Source: Mogibacterium kristiansenii
GTDB taxonomy: Bacteria; Bacillota; Clostridia; Peptostreptococcales; Anaerovoracaceae
Reading direction: 5' to 3'
Length of the DNA stretch: 64,000 bases
NCBI RefSeq assembly: GCF_009695905.1
Contig: NZ_VUNA01000003.1
Coordinates: forward strand, 62,001 to 126,000
Shown here piece after piece: positions 43,000 to 51,662 of this stretch; position 1 is the stretch's first letter, and each line of letters starts with the position of its first letter. The translations under genes were made by a program, and so were the position numbers. Below the pieces are notes generated by a model. That model saw nothing but the letters and a program-made list of their open reading frames with translations, did not search any database and was not told the origin of the DNA.

Positions 43000-44427
43000 C
43001 TATTCGTAGATCCGCTTAATGGTCTCGAACTTAATCATATTGGTATTTCCGGTGATACCGCTGAGCTTTCCGCCCATCATGATTACGTTGTCCCCCACTT
43101 CCAGGTTCAGAATCCGGGTGGCTTCCTTCATGGCATGGAAGAACAGCACGTCCATGGATTCGTATTCCTCACAGAGCACCGGAATGACGCCCCAGGAAAG
43201 GGCCAGCTTCCGGTATACCTTCGGGCGAATGGTGGTTCCGATAATCGGCACCGCATTTCGGAAACGGCTTACCATCCGCGCGGTAAGTCCGCTGACGGAG
43301 CTGACAATCACGCACTTCGCTTCCACATCGATGGCCATCTGGCAGGCGGAGTGGGAAATGGCGTCCAGAATATTCTTCGTGGTGAAATCTGTTTTGCGGA
43401 ACCGATTCCGGTAATCGATTTTTTCTTCCGTATATTCCGCCACTTCCGCCATGGTGCGAACCGCGTCCACCGGATATTTTCCGGCGGCACTTTCTCCCGA
43501 CAGCATCACCGCCGAAGCTCCCTCGTACACCGCGTTGGCCACATCGGAAATCTCCGCCCGGGTCGGACGAATGTTGTGAATCATGGATTCCAGCATTTCC
43601 GTTGCCACGATAACTCTTTTTCCCAGCATCCGGCACTTGGAGACGATTTGCTTCTGAATCGCCGGAACTTCCACAAAGGGAATCTCCACACCCAGATCCC
43701 CCCGGGCCACCATGATGCCGTCCACCACTTCCGAAATCGCTTCCACATTGTCCACGCCGGATTGGTTCTCGATTTTCGCGATGATATCGATGTCCTGACC
43801 GCCGTTCTCATCCAAGAAATTCCGCATCTCCAGTGCATCTTCTTTGGTGGACATAAAGGACGCCGCCACGTAATCCACGTCCTGCTCGATGCCGAACAGC
43901 AAATCCTTCTTATCCTGTTCGCTGAGGAACGCATTGCTCATCAGCCGGCCCGGGAAATTCATGCTCTTCCGGTCGGACAGCTCGCCACCGATATCCACCC
44001 GGCACAGCACGTCATTGCCGTTAATTTCTTTTACCGTGCACACCACCAGGCCGTTGTTCACCAGCACCCGATCGCCCTTCCGGAGATCTTTGGCGAATCC
44101 CTTGTAACTTACGGAAACTCGAGTCTCATCCCCCTCGATATCCTCCGTGGTGAAGGTGAAATCCTGCCCATCCGCCAGGGTAACCCGATGATCCTTGAAC
44201 ACGCCGATACGGTACTCCGGTCCCTTGGTGTCCAGCATGATTGGAATCGGAAGCTTCAGCTCCTCCCGAACCTTCCGAATCGTCCGGATCCGCTTCAGAT
44301 GTTCCTCGTGATTTCCGTGGGAGAAGTTCAGCCGAGCCACGTTCAGTCCCGCTTTACACATCTGGGTAAAAACAGCTTCCGACTCGCTGGCCGGTCCGAT
44401 GGTGCAGATTATTTTCGTTTTTCTCAT
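43000..44427 (-). CDS. pyk: Pyruvate kinase
   Basis: 475 residues, the short type without the extra C-terminal PEP-utiliser domain. RKTKIICTIGPASES, LNFSHGNHEEH, LDTKGPEYRIG, ARGDLGVEIP and the MLESMIHNIRPTRAEISDVANAV active-site helix are all present. It converts PEP and ADP to pyruvate and ATP. The listed ATG 44427 is preferred over 44433 because AAAGGGGG is seven bases away. A strong terminator follows. The gene appears monocistronic, apart from the M16 gene 48 bp upstream, which may read through. Confidence 0.95.
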   Translation of the reverse strand: MRKTKIICTIGPASESEAVFTQMCKAGLNVARLNFSHGNHEEHLKRIRTIRKVREELKLPIPIMLDTKGPEYRIGVFKDHRVTLADGQDFTFTTEDIEGDETRVSVSYKGFAKDLRKGDRVLVNNGLVVCTVKEINGNDVLCRVDIGGELSDRKSMNFPGRLMSNAFLSEQDKKDLLFGIEQDVDYVAASFMSTKEDALEMRNFLDENGGQDIDIIAKIENQSGVDNVEAISEVVDGIMVARGDLGVEIPFVEVPAIQKQIVSKCRMLGKRVIVATEMLESMIHNIRPTRAEISDVANAVYEGASAVMLSGESAAGKYPVDAVRTMAEVAEYTEEKIDYRNRFRKTDFTTKNILDAISHSACQMAIDVEAKCVIVSSVSGLTARMVSRFRNAVPIIGTTIRPKVYRKLALSWGVIPVLCEEYESMDVLFFHAMKEATRILNLEVGDNVIMMGGKLSGITGNTNMIKFETIKRIYE

Positions 44428-44475
44428 GGTCATACCCCCTTTAGTTCATCTATTTCTCTCTTTTCAATCTTATTT

Positions 44476-47421
44476 CTATACCGTAATCACCCGGTCCAGC
44501 TCGCCGTAGGCTTCCAGCTGGTTCTTTCCGCCCACCAGCACGATGCCCCCTTCGGCGATGGCTTTTGCCAGGGGTTCCGCATACTTCGCCAGCTTCTCCG
44601 GCGTGGAATTCAGCACCCGCCGCCGCTCGGTACAGCGGTCCTCGTAGGTCCGCCCGCTGAGGTACATGCTGTCCGCCCCGTTTCCTTTGAGGCGCGGCGT
44701 CAGTACGCGAGAGGACTCGGACACCGCCCCGATGATGAATCCGGTAAGGTCCGGATCGGCGTCGGTGAACTCCTTCAGGAAGGTTCCCACGGTTTCGTAT
44801 TTTTGCAAGGACTCCGCACCCTTTGGGTCCCGGTAGGAGTAGCAGGCCGTCAGGCCGGACACGCCGGCGGTCAGGCCGGTTCCGTAAGCACCGCCTTGCA
44901 CCCGGATGATATTCCAGAGGTAGGCGTAGGAAACGATCCGTGCCGCCAGGGAGAGTTCCCCGTTCCACTGCGCGCCGAACTTGGTAATATCTCCGCCCCG
45001 GATGGCGAAGGAGATGTCCGCCGGAATTACGATACCCTCTTTCCGGGCGCCCCACGGACGAACCGCCGGCTGCCCTTCCGCTTCCGACGAAGCCCCTTCG
45101 AATTCCTCTGACGGCAAGCCGTTCCGGAACTCCGTCACCAGCGTCTGAACGTCGGACTCCGTGCCCCCGGTGATGCTCAGCATCATTTTGTTCGGGTTTA
45201 CGCAGCGGTGCAGATCCTCGGTCAGGAGGTTTTGGAAGGAGGTCCAGTCCCAATTCTCTTCCTGCCTCTTCATCCACTCGTAATAGGTCAGTCCGTCGGT
45301 GCATTCATTTACCACACCGGCGCCGGTGAACATGGCCGTCAGACGGCGCAGTCCCAGGGAATGGCCCGCCATGGCCATCTGCTGCTGCATGTCTCCGCGG
45401 TCCTGCTTCAGCAGATTTCGAACCGCCTCTTCGTCCAACAGCTGCGTTTCACTCAGCACTTCCGTTACCAAGGCCACCGCCGCTTCCAAATTCTTCGGCA
45501 AAGTGCTGAAAGTAGCGACCAGCTTCGCTTTATAGGATTCTCCGTCGTTGTTCTTCGAGAATGTTGCCGTGCTAAAATCAATGTTTCCGCAGTACAGGCG
45601 GCTCCGGTTCAGCAGATCCGTCGCGGTGGACCGTCGGGTGGCGATTTTGCCCAGGATTTCCGTCAGGAATGAAATCCGAGACAGCTCTTCTTCGGTCCGG
45701 TCCGTAATGTCGAAAAATGCCGTTACGTACAGAATTCCGCCGGTTGGGATGTCGTGCACCAACACCTTGGTGCCTTCCATGTCCCGCACTTCCGTCGGGA
45801 TATCCTCCGGCATATCCTGAATATCCGCTAAAGTCAAGTGCGGCAGACATTGCAGATCCTCCTCCGAATCCGTTTCCTCTTGCCATTTCTGCAGTTCTCT
45901 TTCCTGACGCTGAAGAGTTTCCTTCTCCGCCGAATCCCAGGATGCTTCCTCATCCCGAAGTCGCCGTTCCTCTGCCTTTCGCCGTTCTTCGCCCGCCCTG
46001 CGGGAAGGTTCCATAATAACCTCACAGCGGTGATCGTTATCCAGATAAACCGCCCGAAGGAGTTCCTCGAAATACCCTTGATCGGCTTTCTCCCGAAGCT
46101 TCTCGAAAATATCTCCCACCTGCAGGTTGGCTTCCGGCTTTCCGCCGTACAGCCAGCTCTCCAGGATGTTAAAACTGTAGATTAAGCCCGATGGGTAGGA
46201 TCCGAAATCCCGTTCCCGCATGATGAATTCCGTATTGGCCAGGGCGGAATCCAGCTCCTCCCGGTCTAATCCTTCTTTTACCAGACGATTCAGCTCATCG
46301 TGAATCAAGGTGCGGATGAGATCCGTATTCTCCGGTGCATAATTCCGGACTTCGATACGGGCGTAGGGCTGCCGCACCGAATCCATCACGGAGACGATTA
46401 CGTCCTCGGCCAGGCCCCTGTCCAGAATGCATTTTACCAGCGGGGAGTGGTTGTTGTGGGCGATGACGCTGTGCAGCACGTGCATGGCCACCAGCTTCTC
46501 CCGGTCATCGTAATCGCCGATCACGCCGCCCCAGGCAATCCGCATCCGCGGTTCGTTCTCCTCATCCGGCGCAATCTCGTAGGTAACCGTGCGGCTTCCG
46601 CCGTCCACCGGCGCCTGTTTCGGCGGGAAGTGAACCGGCTCGGTCCGTCCAAAATCCTTCAGGTATTCGTCCTGGAGAATGCCCAGCACTTCGTCGATAT
46701 CCAGATTTCCGTCCAGGCAGATGTAGGCGTTGGACGGTGCATAGAATTTCCGATGGGTGTGGATGAAATCCTCGTAGGTCAAATCCGGAATGTGTTTCGG
46801 ATCGCCACCGGAATTGAATCGGTACGGCGTATCCGGCAGCATCGCCTGACACATGGCATCCTCCAGCAGCTCGTCGGCGTTGGCCATGGCCCCCTTCATT
46901 TCGTTGAACACTACGCCCTTGTAAGACGGCGTCCCGGCTTCGTCGAAGGCGTAGTGCCAGCCCTCTTGCCGGAAAATGTTCGGGTTCCGATAGATGGCCG
47001 GATGCAGCACTGCATCCATGTACACCCGCATCAGATTGATGAAATCCTTGTTATTCTTGCTGGCCACCGGATACAAGGTTTTGTCCGGAAAAGTCATGGC
47101 ATTCAGAAATGTGTTCAGGGAATTCTTCACCAGTTCCACAAAGGGCTCCTTCACCGGATACCGGTCCGACCCGCACAGTACCGAATGTTCCAAAATATGA
47201 AACACCCCGGTGTCGTTCCACGGCAGCGTCTTGAATGCAATCCCAAAGGTCTTGTTCTCCTCCGCTCGATCCAGCCAAATCAGCTTCAACCCGGTGGTTT
47301 CGTGCTCCATCTGAATCAGGGTTCCCTGCAGCTCCTCCAAAGGCACCCGCCGCTGCACCCGAAACCCGTGCAGCACCTCATTTACTTCCAACTCTCTACG
47401 CTCCTGCATCGTCATACGCAT
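44476..47421 (-). CDS. M16C zinc metallopeptidase (presequence-protease type)
   Basis: 981 residues, the full PreP/Cym1-type length with four M16 units. The inverted zinc motif HILEH is at 75-79, with the distal ligand Glu in FNEMKGAM. A Glu/Arg-rich coiled segment around 485-530 matches the M16C-associated hinge. Such enzymes enclose and degrade unstructured peptides in a chamber. No signal peptide, so cytoplasmic. Three close ATGs (47421, 47415, 47409) are possible; 47415 has the best spacing to AAAGGG. Confidence 0.9.
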   Translation of the reverse strand: MRMTMQERRELEVNEVLHGFRVQRRVPLEELQGTLIQMEHETTGLKLIWLDRAEENKTFGIAFKTLPWNDTGVFHILEHSVLCGSDRYPVKEPFVELVKNSLNTFLNAMTFPDKTLYPVASKNNKDFINLMRVYMDAVLHPAIYRNPNIFRQEGWHYAFDEAGTPSYKGVVFNEMKGAMANADELLEDAMCQAMLPDTPYRFNSGGDPKHIPDLTYEDFIHTHRKFYAPSNAYICLDGNLDIDEVLGILQDEYLKDFGRTEPVHFPPKQAPVDGGSRTVTYEIAPDEENEPRMRIAWGGVIGDYDDREKLVAMHVLHSVIAHNNHSPLVKCILDRGLAEDVIVSVMDSVRQPYARIEVRNYAPENTDLIRTLIHDELNRLVKEGLDREELDSALANTEFIMRERDFGSYPSGLIYSFNILESWLYGGKPEANLQVGDIFEKLREKADQGYFEELLRAVYLDNDHRCEVIMEPSRRAGEERRKAEERRLRDEEASWDSAEKETLQRQERELQKWQEETDSEEDLQCLPHLTLADIQDMPEDIPTEVRDMEGTKVLVHDIPTGGILYVTAFFDITDRTEEELSRISFLTEILGKIATRRSTATDLLNRSRLYCGNIDFSTATFSKNNDGESYKAKLVATFSTLPKNLEAAVALVTEVLSETQLLDEEAVRNLLKQDRGDMQQQMAMAGHSLGLRRLTAMFTGAGVVNECTDGLTYYEWMKRQEENWDWTSFQNLLTEDLHRCVNPNKMMLSITGGTESDVQTLVTEFRNGLPSEEFEGASSEAEGQPAVRPWGARKEGIVIPADISFAIRGGDITKFGAQWNGELSLAARIVSYAYLWNIIRVQGGAYGTGLTAGVSGLTACYSYRDPKGAESLQKYETVGTFLKEFTDADPDLTGFIIGAVSESSRVLTPRLKGNGADSMYLSGRTYEDRCTERRRVLNSTPEKLAKYAEPLAKAIAEGGIVLVGGKNQLEAYGELDRVITV

Positions 47422-47436
47422 TCCCTTTCTTCTATA

Positions 47437-48267
47437 TTATAGGTAGTGATCTTCCACTTTTTCTGCCGCATACCGGTCCGTCACCTCCGCAACATCCGGC
47501 GCGTCCTCCGCTTCCGCTTCTTCCGCAGATTCCGCCGGTGCCGCCTCTGCAAATGCCTGGCTCAGCGCCGGCTGTTCCTCTTCTCGGGACTTCTTCTTGC
47601 CCCGCAGGGAAACGGCGTGTCCCGCCGGAATGTACTCCTTCGGATCCCGTACCTTCTTTCGGTTTCTTATAAAAAGAACCATCGCCGCCACGTAGAACAC
47701 CGGGGTAAAAACAAGAACGAAGGTCACCACGGTTCGGTCCATATCGGATGTAACTTCATTTCCCGGAAGCACCATCAGCAGCGGGCACAGCCACAAAGCG
47801 TGGATGAACCACGGAACAATCATCGCGCCTTCCCGAGACCCCTTCCACAGCAGGCAGCTCATGATCACCATGGTGAAGAACGGGCTCAAAATGGTGTTCC
47901 AGCGCACGTCCGCCGGAACCGCACCTCCGCCCAAAGTGGTGAGTGCCGAGAGCAGTCCCACAAAGCCCAGGACAATCCAGAAGCCCGAATGGAGATAGCT
48001 CCGGAAGGCATACCGGTCGAAACCCGGCTGCTTCTCACTGCGGCACAGAAAATACCAGCAGAGGAATTCCTCCACTGCTGCCATCAGCACGCCCAGCACC
48101 AGGCCGCCGGCCGTGGTACCAATCTTCAGATGGAACGCCCCTTCCACCACGTAATCCCGCAGCGCGCCTTCCAGCACCAGCACCAGCAGTGCCGTGCAAA
48201 ATCCATATATCAATCCGTGCCGGATTCGCTTGCCCGGCGTCCATTCTTTTTTTGTATTATTCGTCAT
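47437..48267 (-). CDS. Multi-pass membrane protein of unknown function
   Basis: 276 residues with about six hydrophobic segments between residues 15 and 200. An EE pair lies in a helix (LMAAVEEFLCWYFLCR) and a late histidine in WFIHALWLCPLL, loosely recalling CPBP-type intramembrane proteases, but the spacing is not convincing. The C-terminal 70 residues are cytoplasmic, Ala/Glu-rich and low in complexity. It is 15 bp upstream of the M16 peptidase gene and probably co-transcribed. I do not assign a function. Confidence 0.7.
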   Translation of the reverse strand: MTNNTKKEWTPGKRIRHGLIYGFCTALLVLVLEGALRDYVVEGAFHLKIGTTAGGLVLGVLMAAVEEFLCWYFLCRSEKQPGFDRYAFRSYLHSGFWIVLGFVGLLSALTTLGGGAVPADVRWNTILSPFFTMVIMSCLLWKGSREGAMIVPWFIHALWLCPLLMVLPGNEVTSDMDRTVVTFVLVFTPVFYVAAMVLFIRNRKKVRDPKEYIPAGHAVSLRGKKKSREEEQPALSQAFAEAAPAESAEEAEAEDAPDVAEVTDRYAAEKVEDHYL

Positions 48268-48337
48268 TTCCCATTCCTCCTGATTTCGAAACTATGCCCC
48301 ATTATACCCTATCCCCGGATTGAACGCAAAAAACATC

Positions 48338-48370
48338 CGGCGCCCCTGAACCCGTCAGGAGCGCCGTTTT
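48338..48370. terminator. Terminator downstream of copA
   Basis: CGGCGC followed by CCTGA pairs with TCAGG and GCGCCG (one mismatch), with TTTT after it on the plus strand and a slightly offset T-run on the minus strand. It separates the copper operon from the membrane-protein gene. Confidence 0.7.
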
Positions 48371-48431
48371 CTGTTTATCTATATTCCCGTTACGAAAATT
48401 TCGATTCCGATGAGAATCAGGATTACACCTC

Positions 48432-48644
48432 TTATTCGGTCATTCCCAGAAATTCGTATCCCGCATCTTCGACCGCTGCTTTGACCGCATCGGCGGATAC
48501 ATCCTTGGAAAGAGTCAGCACCGCATTGCCGGCATCCTTATCCGGTGCCGCGCTCTCCACGCCATCCAGTGCCTCCAGTGCCTTCTTCACGTGAGCCTCG
48601 CAGTGCGCGCACATCATTCCTTTAATCTTTACTTCTGTTGTCAT
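48432..48644 (-). CDS. Possible internal in-frame CopZ chaperone
   Basis: Within copA an ATG at 48644 starts a 70-residue frame that is exactly one heavy-metal domain (GMMCAHC), the usual size of the free copper chaperone CopZ. AGGAGG sits eight bases upstream, followed by a second AAGGAG. Elsewhere such strong sites are seen only before genes. I infer either internal initiation giving free CopZ, or an ancestral copA-copZ pair fused by loss of a stop codon. Confidence 0.4.
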   Translation of the reverse strand: MTTEVKIKGMMCAHCEAHVKKALEALDGVESAAPDKDAGNAVLTLSKDVSADAVKAAVEDAGYEFLGMTE

Positions 48645-51014
48645 CTCCTTTTCCTCCTCTGTTTCATTAGATTTCAACAACGATTCCATTTCATATTCGA
48701 TTTCTTCCATCGATGTCGCCTGTTTTCGAAGCGGTCGATCTTTTCCTGCATCCTGCATCCGGAAACGGTTCAGGCGAAGGGCATTCATGCACACCGTAAA
48801 ACTGGACAGGGACATGGCCGCCGCGCCCCACATTGGGTTCAAGCTAATCCCGGAATACAGCCCCGCTGCCATTGGAATCAGCAGGATGTTGTAGGCAAAG
48901 GCCCAGAACAGGTTTTCGTGGATGTTCCGAAGGGTGGCCCGGCTCAGCCGAACGGCCGCCGCCACGTCGGAAAGGCGGGAATTCATCAATACCACTTCCG
49001 CAGAGTCCACCGCCACATCCGTTCCGGCGCCGATAGCAATGCCGATATCCGCTCGGGTCAGGGCCGGTGCATCGTTGATTCCGTCCCCTACCATGGCCAC
49101 GGTTCCGTGCTCCTGAAGCCGGCGAATCACCTGCTCCTTTCCTTCCGGCAGCACCCCGGCGATAACATGCTTCACGCCCGCATCTCGGCCGATGGCTTCC
49201 GCCGTGTTCCGGTTGTCGCCGGTGAGCATGACCACTTCCACGCCCATGTTCCGCAGCTGCGCAATGGCTTCCCGGGAATCCTCCCGCACCGTATCCGCCA
49301 CGGCGATAATTCCCAGAATCTCATCATTCCGGGTAAAATAAATCGGCGTTTTGCCGGAGGCAGCCAACCGGGCGGAGGCCTTCGTGAATTCCTCCGGAAC
49401 GGAAATCCGGCTTCGGATAAATTTCTCTGAACCTCCCACTATAGTACCGCCATCCACGGAGCCTTGCAAGCCGTTTCCCGGGAGTACTCGGAAATCTTTC
49501 ACTTCCGTCTCCCCCGCCTTTTCTCCGGCATATTCCACAATGGCTTTTCCCAGAGGATGCTCGCTGCGTTCCTCCAGCGCGGCGGCATATTTCAAAAGCG
49601 TTTCTTCCGAAATTTCTTCCGCCGGAAGGAGATCCGTCACCTTAGGCCGACCTTCCGTAATGGTACCGGTCTTGTCCAGGGCGATGATATTGATTTTACC
49701 CGCGTTTTCCAGTGACTCCGAAGTCTTGAACAGGATACCGTTCCGGGCGCCCATTCCGTTTCCCACCATGATGGCCACCGGGGTTGCCAGCCCCAGGGCG
49801 CAAGGGCAGGAGATTACCAGAACGGTGATGGCGTGTTCCAGTGCCCGGGACACTGCCGCCCCCTGCAGCATCCAAAGAGCGAAGACCAGGACAGCGATGC
49901 CGATTACCGCCGGCACGAAAATTCCGGAGACTTTATCCGCAATCCGGGCAATCGGGGCTTTCGTGCCTGCCGCATCGCTTACCAACCGGATAATCTGGGC
50001 AAAAGTGGTATCCTCTCCCACCCGAGCTGCCCGGCACCGAAGATAGCCGGATTGGCTGATGGTGGCGGCGGAGGTGGAATCTCCCGGCGCCTTGTCCACC
50101 GGTACGGATTCCCCTGTCAGCGGAGATTCGTCCACGGCGGCCGTGCCTTCCAGCACCACCCCGTCCACCGGAATGGCGTCGCCGGATTTTACAATGTAGA
50201 TGTCTCCGATCTGTACCGAATCCACCGGTACTTCCTGCAGCTCGCCGTTTCGTTCCAGCAATGCGGTCTTTGGCGCCATCTGCAACAGGTTCTTCAGGGC
50301 ATCGGTGGTGCGGCCTTTGGAAATGGATTCTAGAGTCTTCCCGATGGTGATAAGGGCCAAAATCATGGCCGCGGATTCGAAGTACAGCTGGTTGTGGTAC
50401 AGCGGCATCAGCGCCATGTTATCCGTGCCGTCGGTGATCATATATGTCATCTTCAGCAGGATGAACAGGGACCATAGAAAGGATACGCCGGAGCCCAGGG
50501 CCACCAGAGTGTCCATGTTGGGCGCTCCGTGCCGCAAGGATTTGAAGCCGGAGCGGAAGAAGTCCCGATTGATGGTCATGATGATTAGAGCCAGCAACAT
50601 CTGCAAAATGCCAAGGCCAATGTGGTTGTGGTTCAGAAATTCCGGCACCGGCCAGTCCAGCATATTGTGGCCCATGGTGATGTACATGAGCACCAAAAGC
50701 ACGCCGATGGAGAGTTTTAACCGGCGAAGGAGCTTCGGGGTCTCCCGATCCCGGAGGGCATCCTCCTCGGCCTGAAAACGCTCGGTCATCCCCGGACGTC
50801 CCTGCCCGGCGGATTCTTTTTTTAGCTCCGCATCGTAGCCCGCATTCTGCACCGCAGAAATTACGGACTCCGGCGCTGCTGCGCCTTCCACCGTCATGGA
50901 ATGGGTCAGCAACGATACGTTCACGCGGTCCACCCCCGGCACGCCGCTCACGGCTTTTTCCACGTGGGCCTGGCAGGCGGCGCAGGTCATTCCCGTTACG
51001 ATATATTGTTCCAA
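48432..51014 (-). CDS. copA: Copper-exporting P1B-type ATPase with C-terminal CopZ-like domain
   Basis: 860 residues. An N-terminal heavy-metal domain has GMTCAACQAHV. The membrane part has the copper motif SCPCALGLATP. The ATPase core has DKTGTITEG, SEHPLGKAI, TGDNRNTAEAIG and GDGINDAPAL. A second heavy-metal domain (GMMCAHCEAHVKKAL) forms the last 70 residues, unlike usual CopA where such domains are N-terminal. It exports Cu(I) across the membrane. It lies 18 bp after csoR in a copper-controlled operon. The C-terminal domain may also be made separately (see 48432-48644). Confidence 0.95.
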   Translation of the reverse strand: MEQYIVTGMTCAACQAHVEKAVSGVPGVDRVNVSLLTHSMTVEGAAAPESVISAVQNAGYDAELKKESAGQGRPGMTERFQAEEDALRDRETPKLLRRLKLSIGVLLVLMYITMGHNMLDWPVPEFLNHNHIGLGILQMLLALIIMTINRDFFRSGFKSLRHGAPNMDTLVALGSGVSFLWSLFILLKMTYMITDGTDNMALMPLYHNQLYFESAAMILALITIGKTLESISKGRTTDALKNLLQMAPKTALLERNGELQEVPVDSVQIGDIYIVKSGDAIPVDGVVLEGTAAVDESPLTGESVPVDKAPGDSTSAATISQSGYLRCRAARVGEDTTFAQIIRLVSDAAGTKAPIARIADKVSGIFVPAVIGIAVLVFALWMLQGAAVSRALEHAITVLVISCPCALGLATPVAIMVGNGMGARNGILFKTSESLENAGKINIIALDKTGTITEGRPKVTDLLPAEEISEETLLKYAAALEERSEHPLGKAIVEYAGEKAGETEVKDFRVLPGNGLQGSVDGGTIVGGSEKFIRSRISVPEEFTKASARLAASGKTPIYFTRNDEILGIIAVADTVREDSREAIAQLRNMGVEVVMLTGDNRNTAEAIGRDAGVKHVIAGVLPEGKEQVIRRLQEHGTVAMVGDGINDAPALTRADIGIAIGAGTDVAVDSAEVVLMNSRLSDVAAAVRLSRATLRNIHENLFWAFAYNILLIPMAAGLYSGISLNPMWGAAAMSLSSFTVCMNALRLNRFRMQDAGKDRPLRKQATSMEEIEYEMESLLKSNETEEEKEMTTEVKIKGMMCAHCEAHVKKALEALDGVESAAPDKDAGNAVLTLSKDVSADAVKAAVEDAGYEFLGMTE

Positions 51015-51032
51015 AATATAATCCTCCTTATT

Positions 51033-51395
51033 CTACTTCATCAAGCGCTGAAGCAGCTCGCACAGTTCGTCCACAGTCTCGTCCTTGCCGGAACGGATGT
51101 CTTCGGCCACGCAACTTCGGATATGGCATCCCAACAGCACCTTGTTGAAGCTGTTCAATGCACTGGTGGCCGCAGAAGACTGCACCAAAATATCCGGGCA
51201 GTAGGCGTCGTTTTCTACCATCTTTTCCAAGCCCCGAATCTGTCCTTCGATTCGACGCAGCCGGGTAAGCAGCGCCTTCTGCTCCTCTTCCGTCCTTTTC
51301 TTGTGCCTCGTCCCGCAGCAGCAAGAGCGCTCGCTGGAGTTCTCGCAAGTTTGCTCGCTAGATTTCTCTATCATTTCGTTGTGTTCGTTATCCAT
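51033..51395 (-). CDS. csoR: CsoR-family copper-sensing repressor
   Basis: 120 residues. RLRRIEGQIRGLEKMVEND and YCPDILVQ, then LGCHIRSCV give the Cys/His-Cys copper-binding set of CsoR. The N-terminal 35 residues add a Cys cluster (ERSCCCGTRHKK) not found in short CsoR proteins. The frame is open to 51608 through the operator region, but ATG 51395 with GGAAAGGA is the real start. It should repress its own operon until Cu(I) binds. Confidence 0.93.
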   Translation of the reverse strand: MDNEHNEMIEKSSEQTCENSSERSCCCGTRHKKRTEEEQKALLTRLRRIEGQIRGLEKMVENDAYCPDILVQSSAATSALNSFNKVLLGCHIRSCVAEDIRSGKDETVDELCELLQRLMK

Positions 51396-51493
51396 GTTGG
51401 TTCCTTTCCGGCTGTTGCCGTTTATTGATTGCAAGTCATTCCTCAGCAGGGCCTTCCGCAATGGGGCCTTCCTCAGTGGGGTCTTTGGCTCCG

Positions 51494-51512
51494 GATACCC
51501 CCATGGGGTATC
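51494..51512. promoter_or_regulatory. CsoR operator 1
   Basis: GATACCCCCATGGGGTATC is a G/C-rich near-perfect palindrome of the CsoR operator type (TACCCC...GGGGTA). It lies just downstream of the -10 box, about 100 bp before the csoR start. Confidence 0.85.
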
Positions 51513-51524
51513 ATTACATCCAAT

Positions 51525-51553
51525 ATAATATACCCCCATGGGGTATCTGTCAA
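51525..51553 (-). promoter_or_regulatory. csoR-copA promoter with operator 2 in the spacer
   Basis: Minus-strand TTGACA (-35), a 17-bp spacer and TATTAT (-10). The spacer is almost entirely the second operator copy, ATACCCCCATGGGGTAT (51530-51546). Bound CsoR would mask both promoter boxes. Confidence 0.85.
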
Positions 51554-51585
51554 GGGGATAATTCCATTGTCGGCTGCCGGCTGCT

Positions 51586-51624
51586 AAAAAAAACAGAAGC
51601 TGCCGCACCTTCCGGTGCAGCAGC
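51586..51624 (-). terminator. Terminator of the giant surface-protein gene
   Basis: Minus-strand stem GCTGCTGCACC with GGTGCGGCAGC, GGAA loop, then TTCTG and eight T. It lies 39 bp after the stop codon. Confidence 0.92.
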
Positions 51625-51662
51625 CTCTTTCGCTCTCAGCAGATTACCTTATCTGCCTGTTT

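Noticed and set aside
47437-48267. CPBP intramembrane protease
   Set aside because: EE and a late H occur in helices, but the family motifs EExxxR and FxxxH are not clearly present.
51396-51608. N-terminal extension of CsoR
   Set aside because: It would translate through the two operators and the promoter; ATG 51395 has a proper ribosome-binding site and the usual family length.
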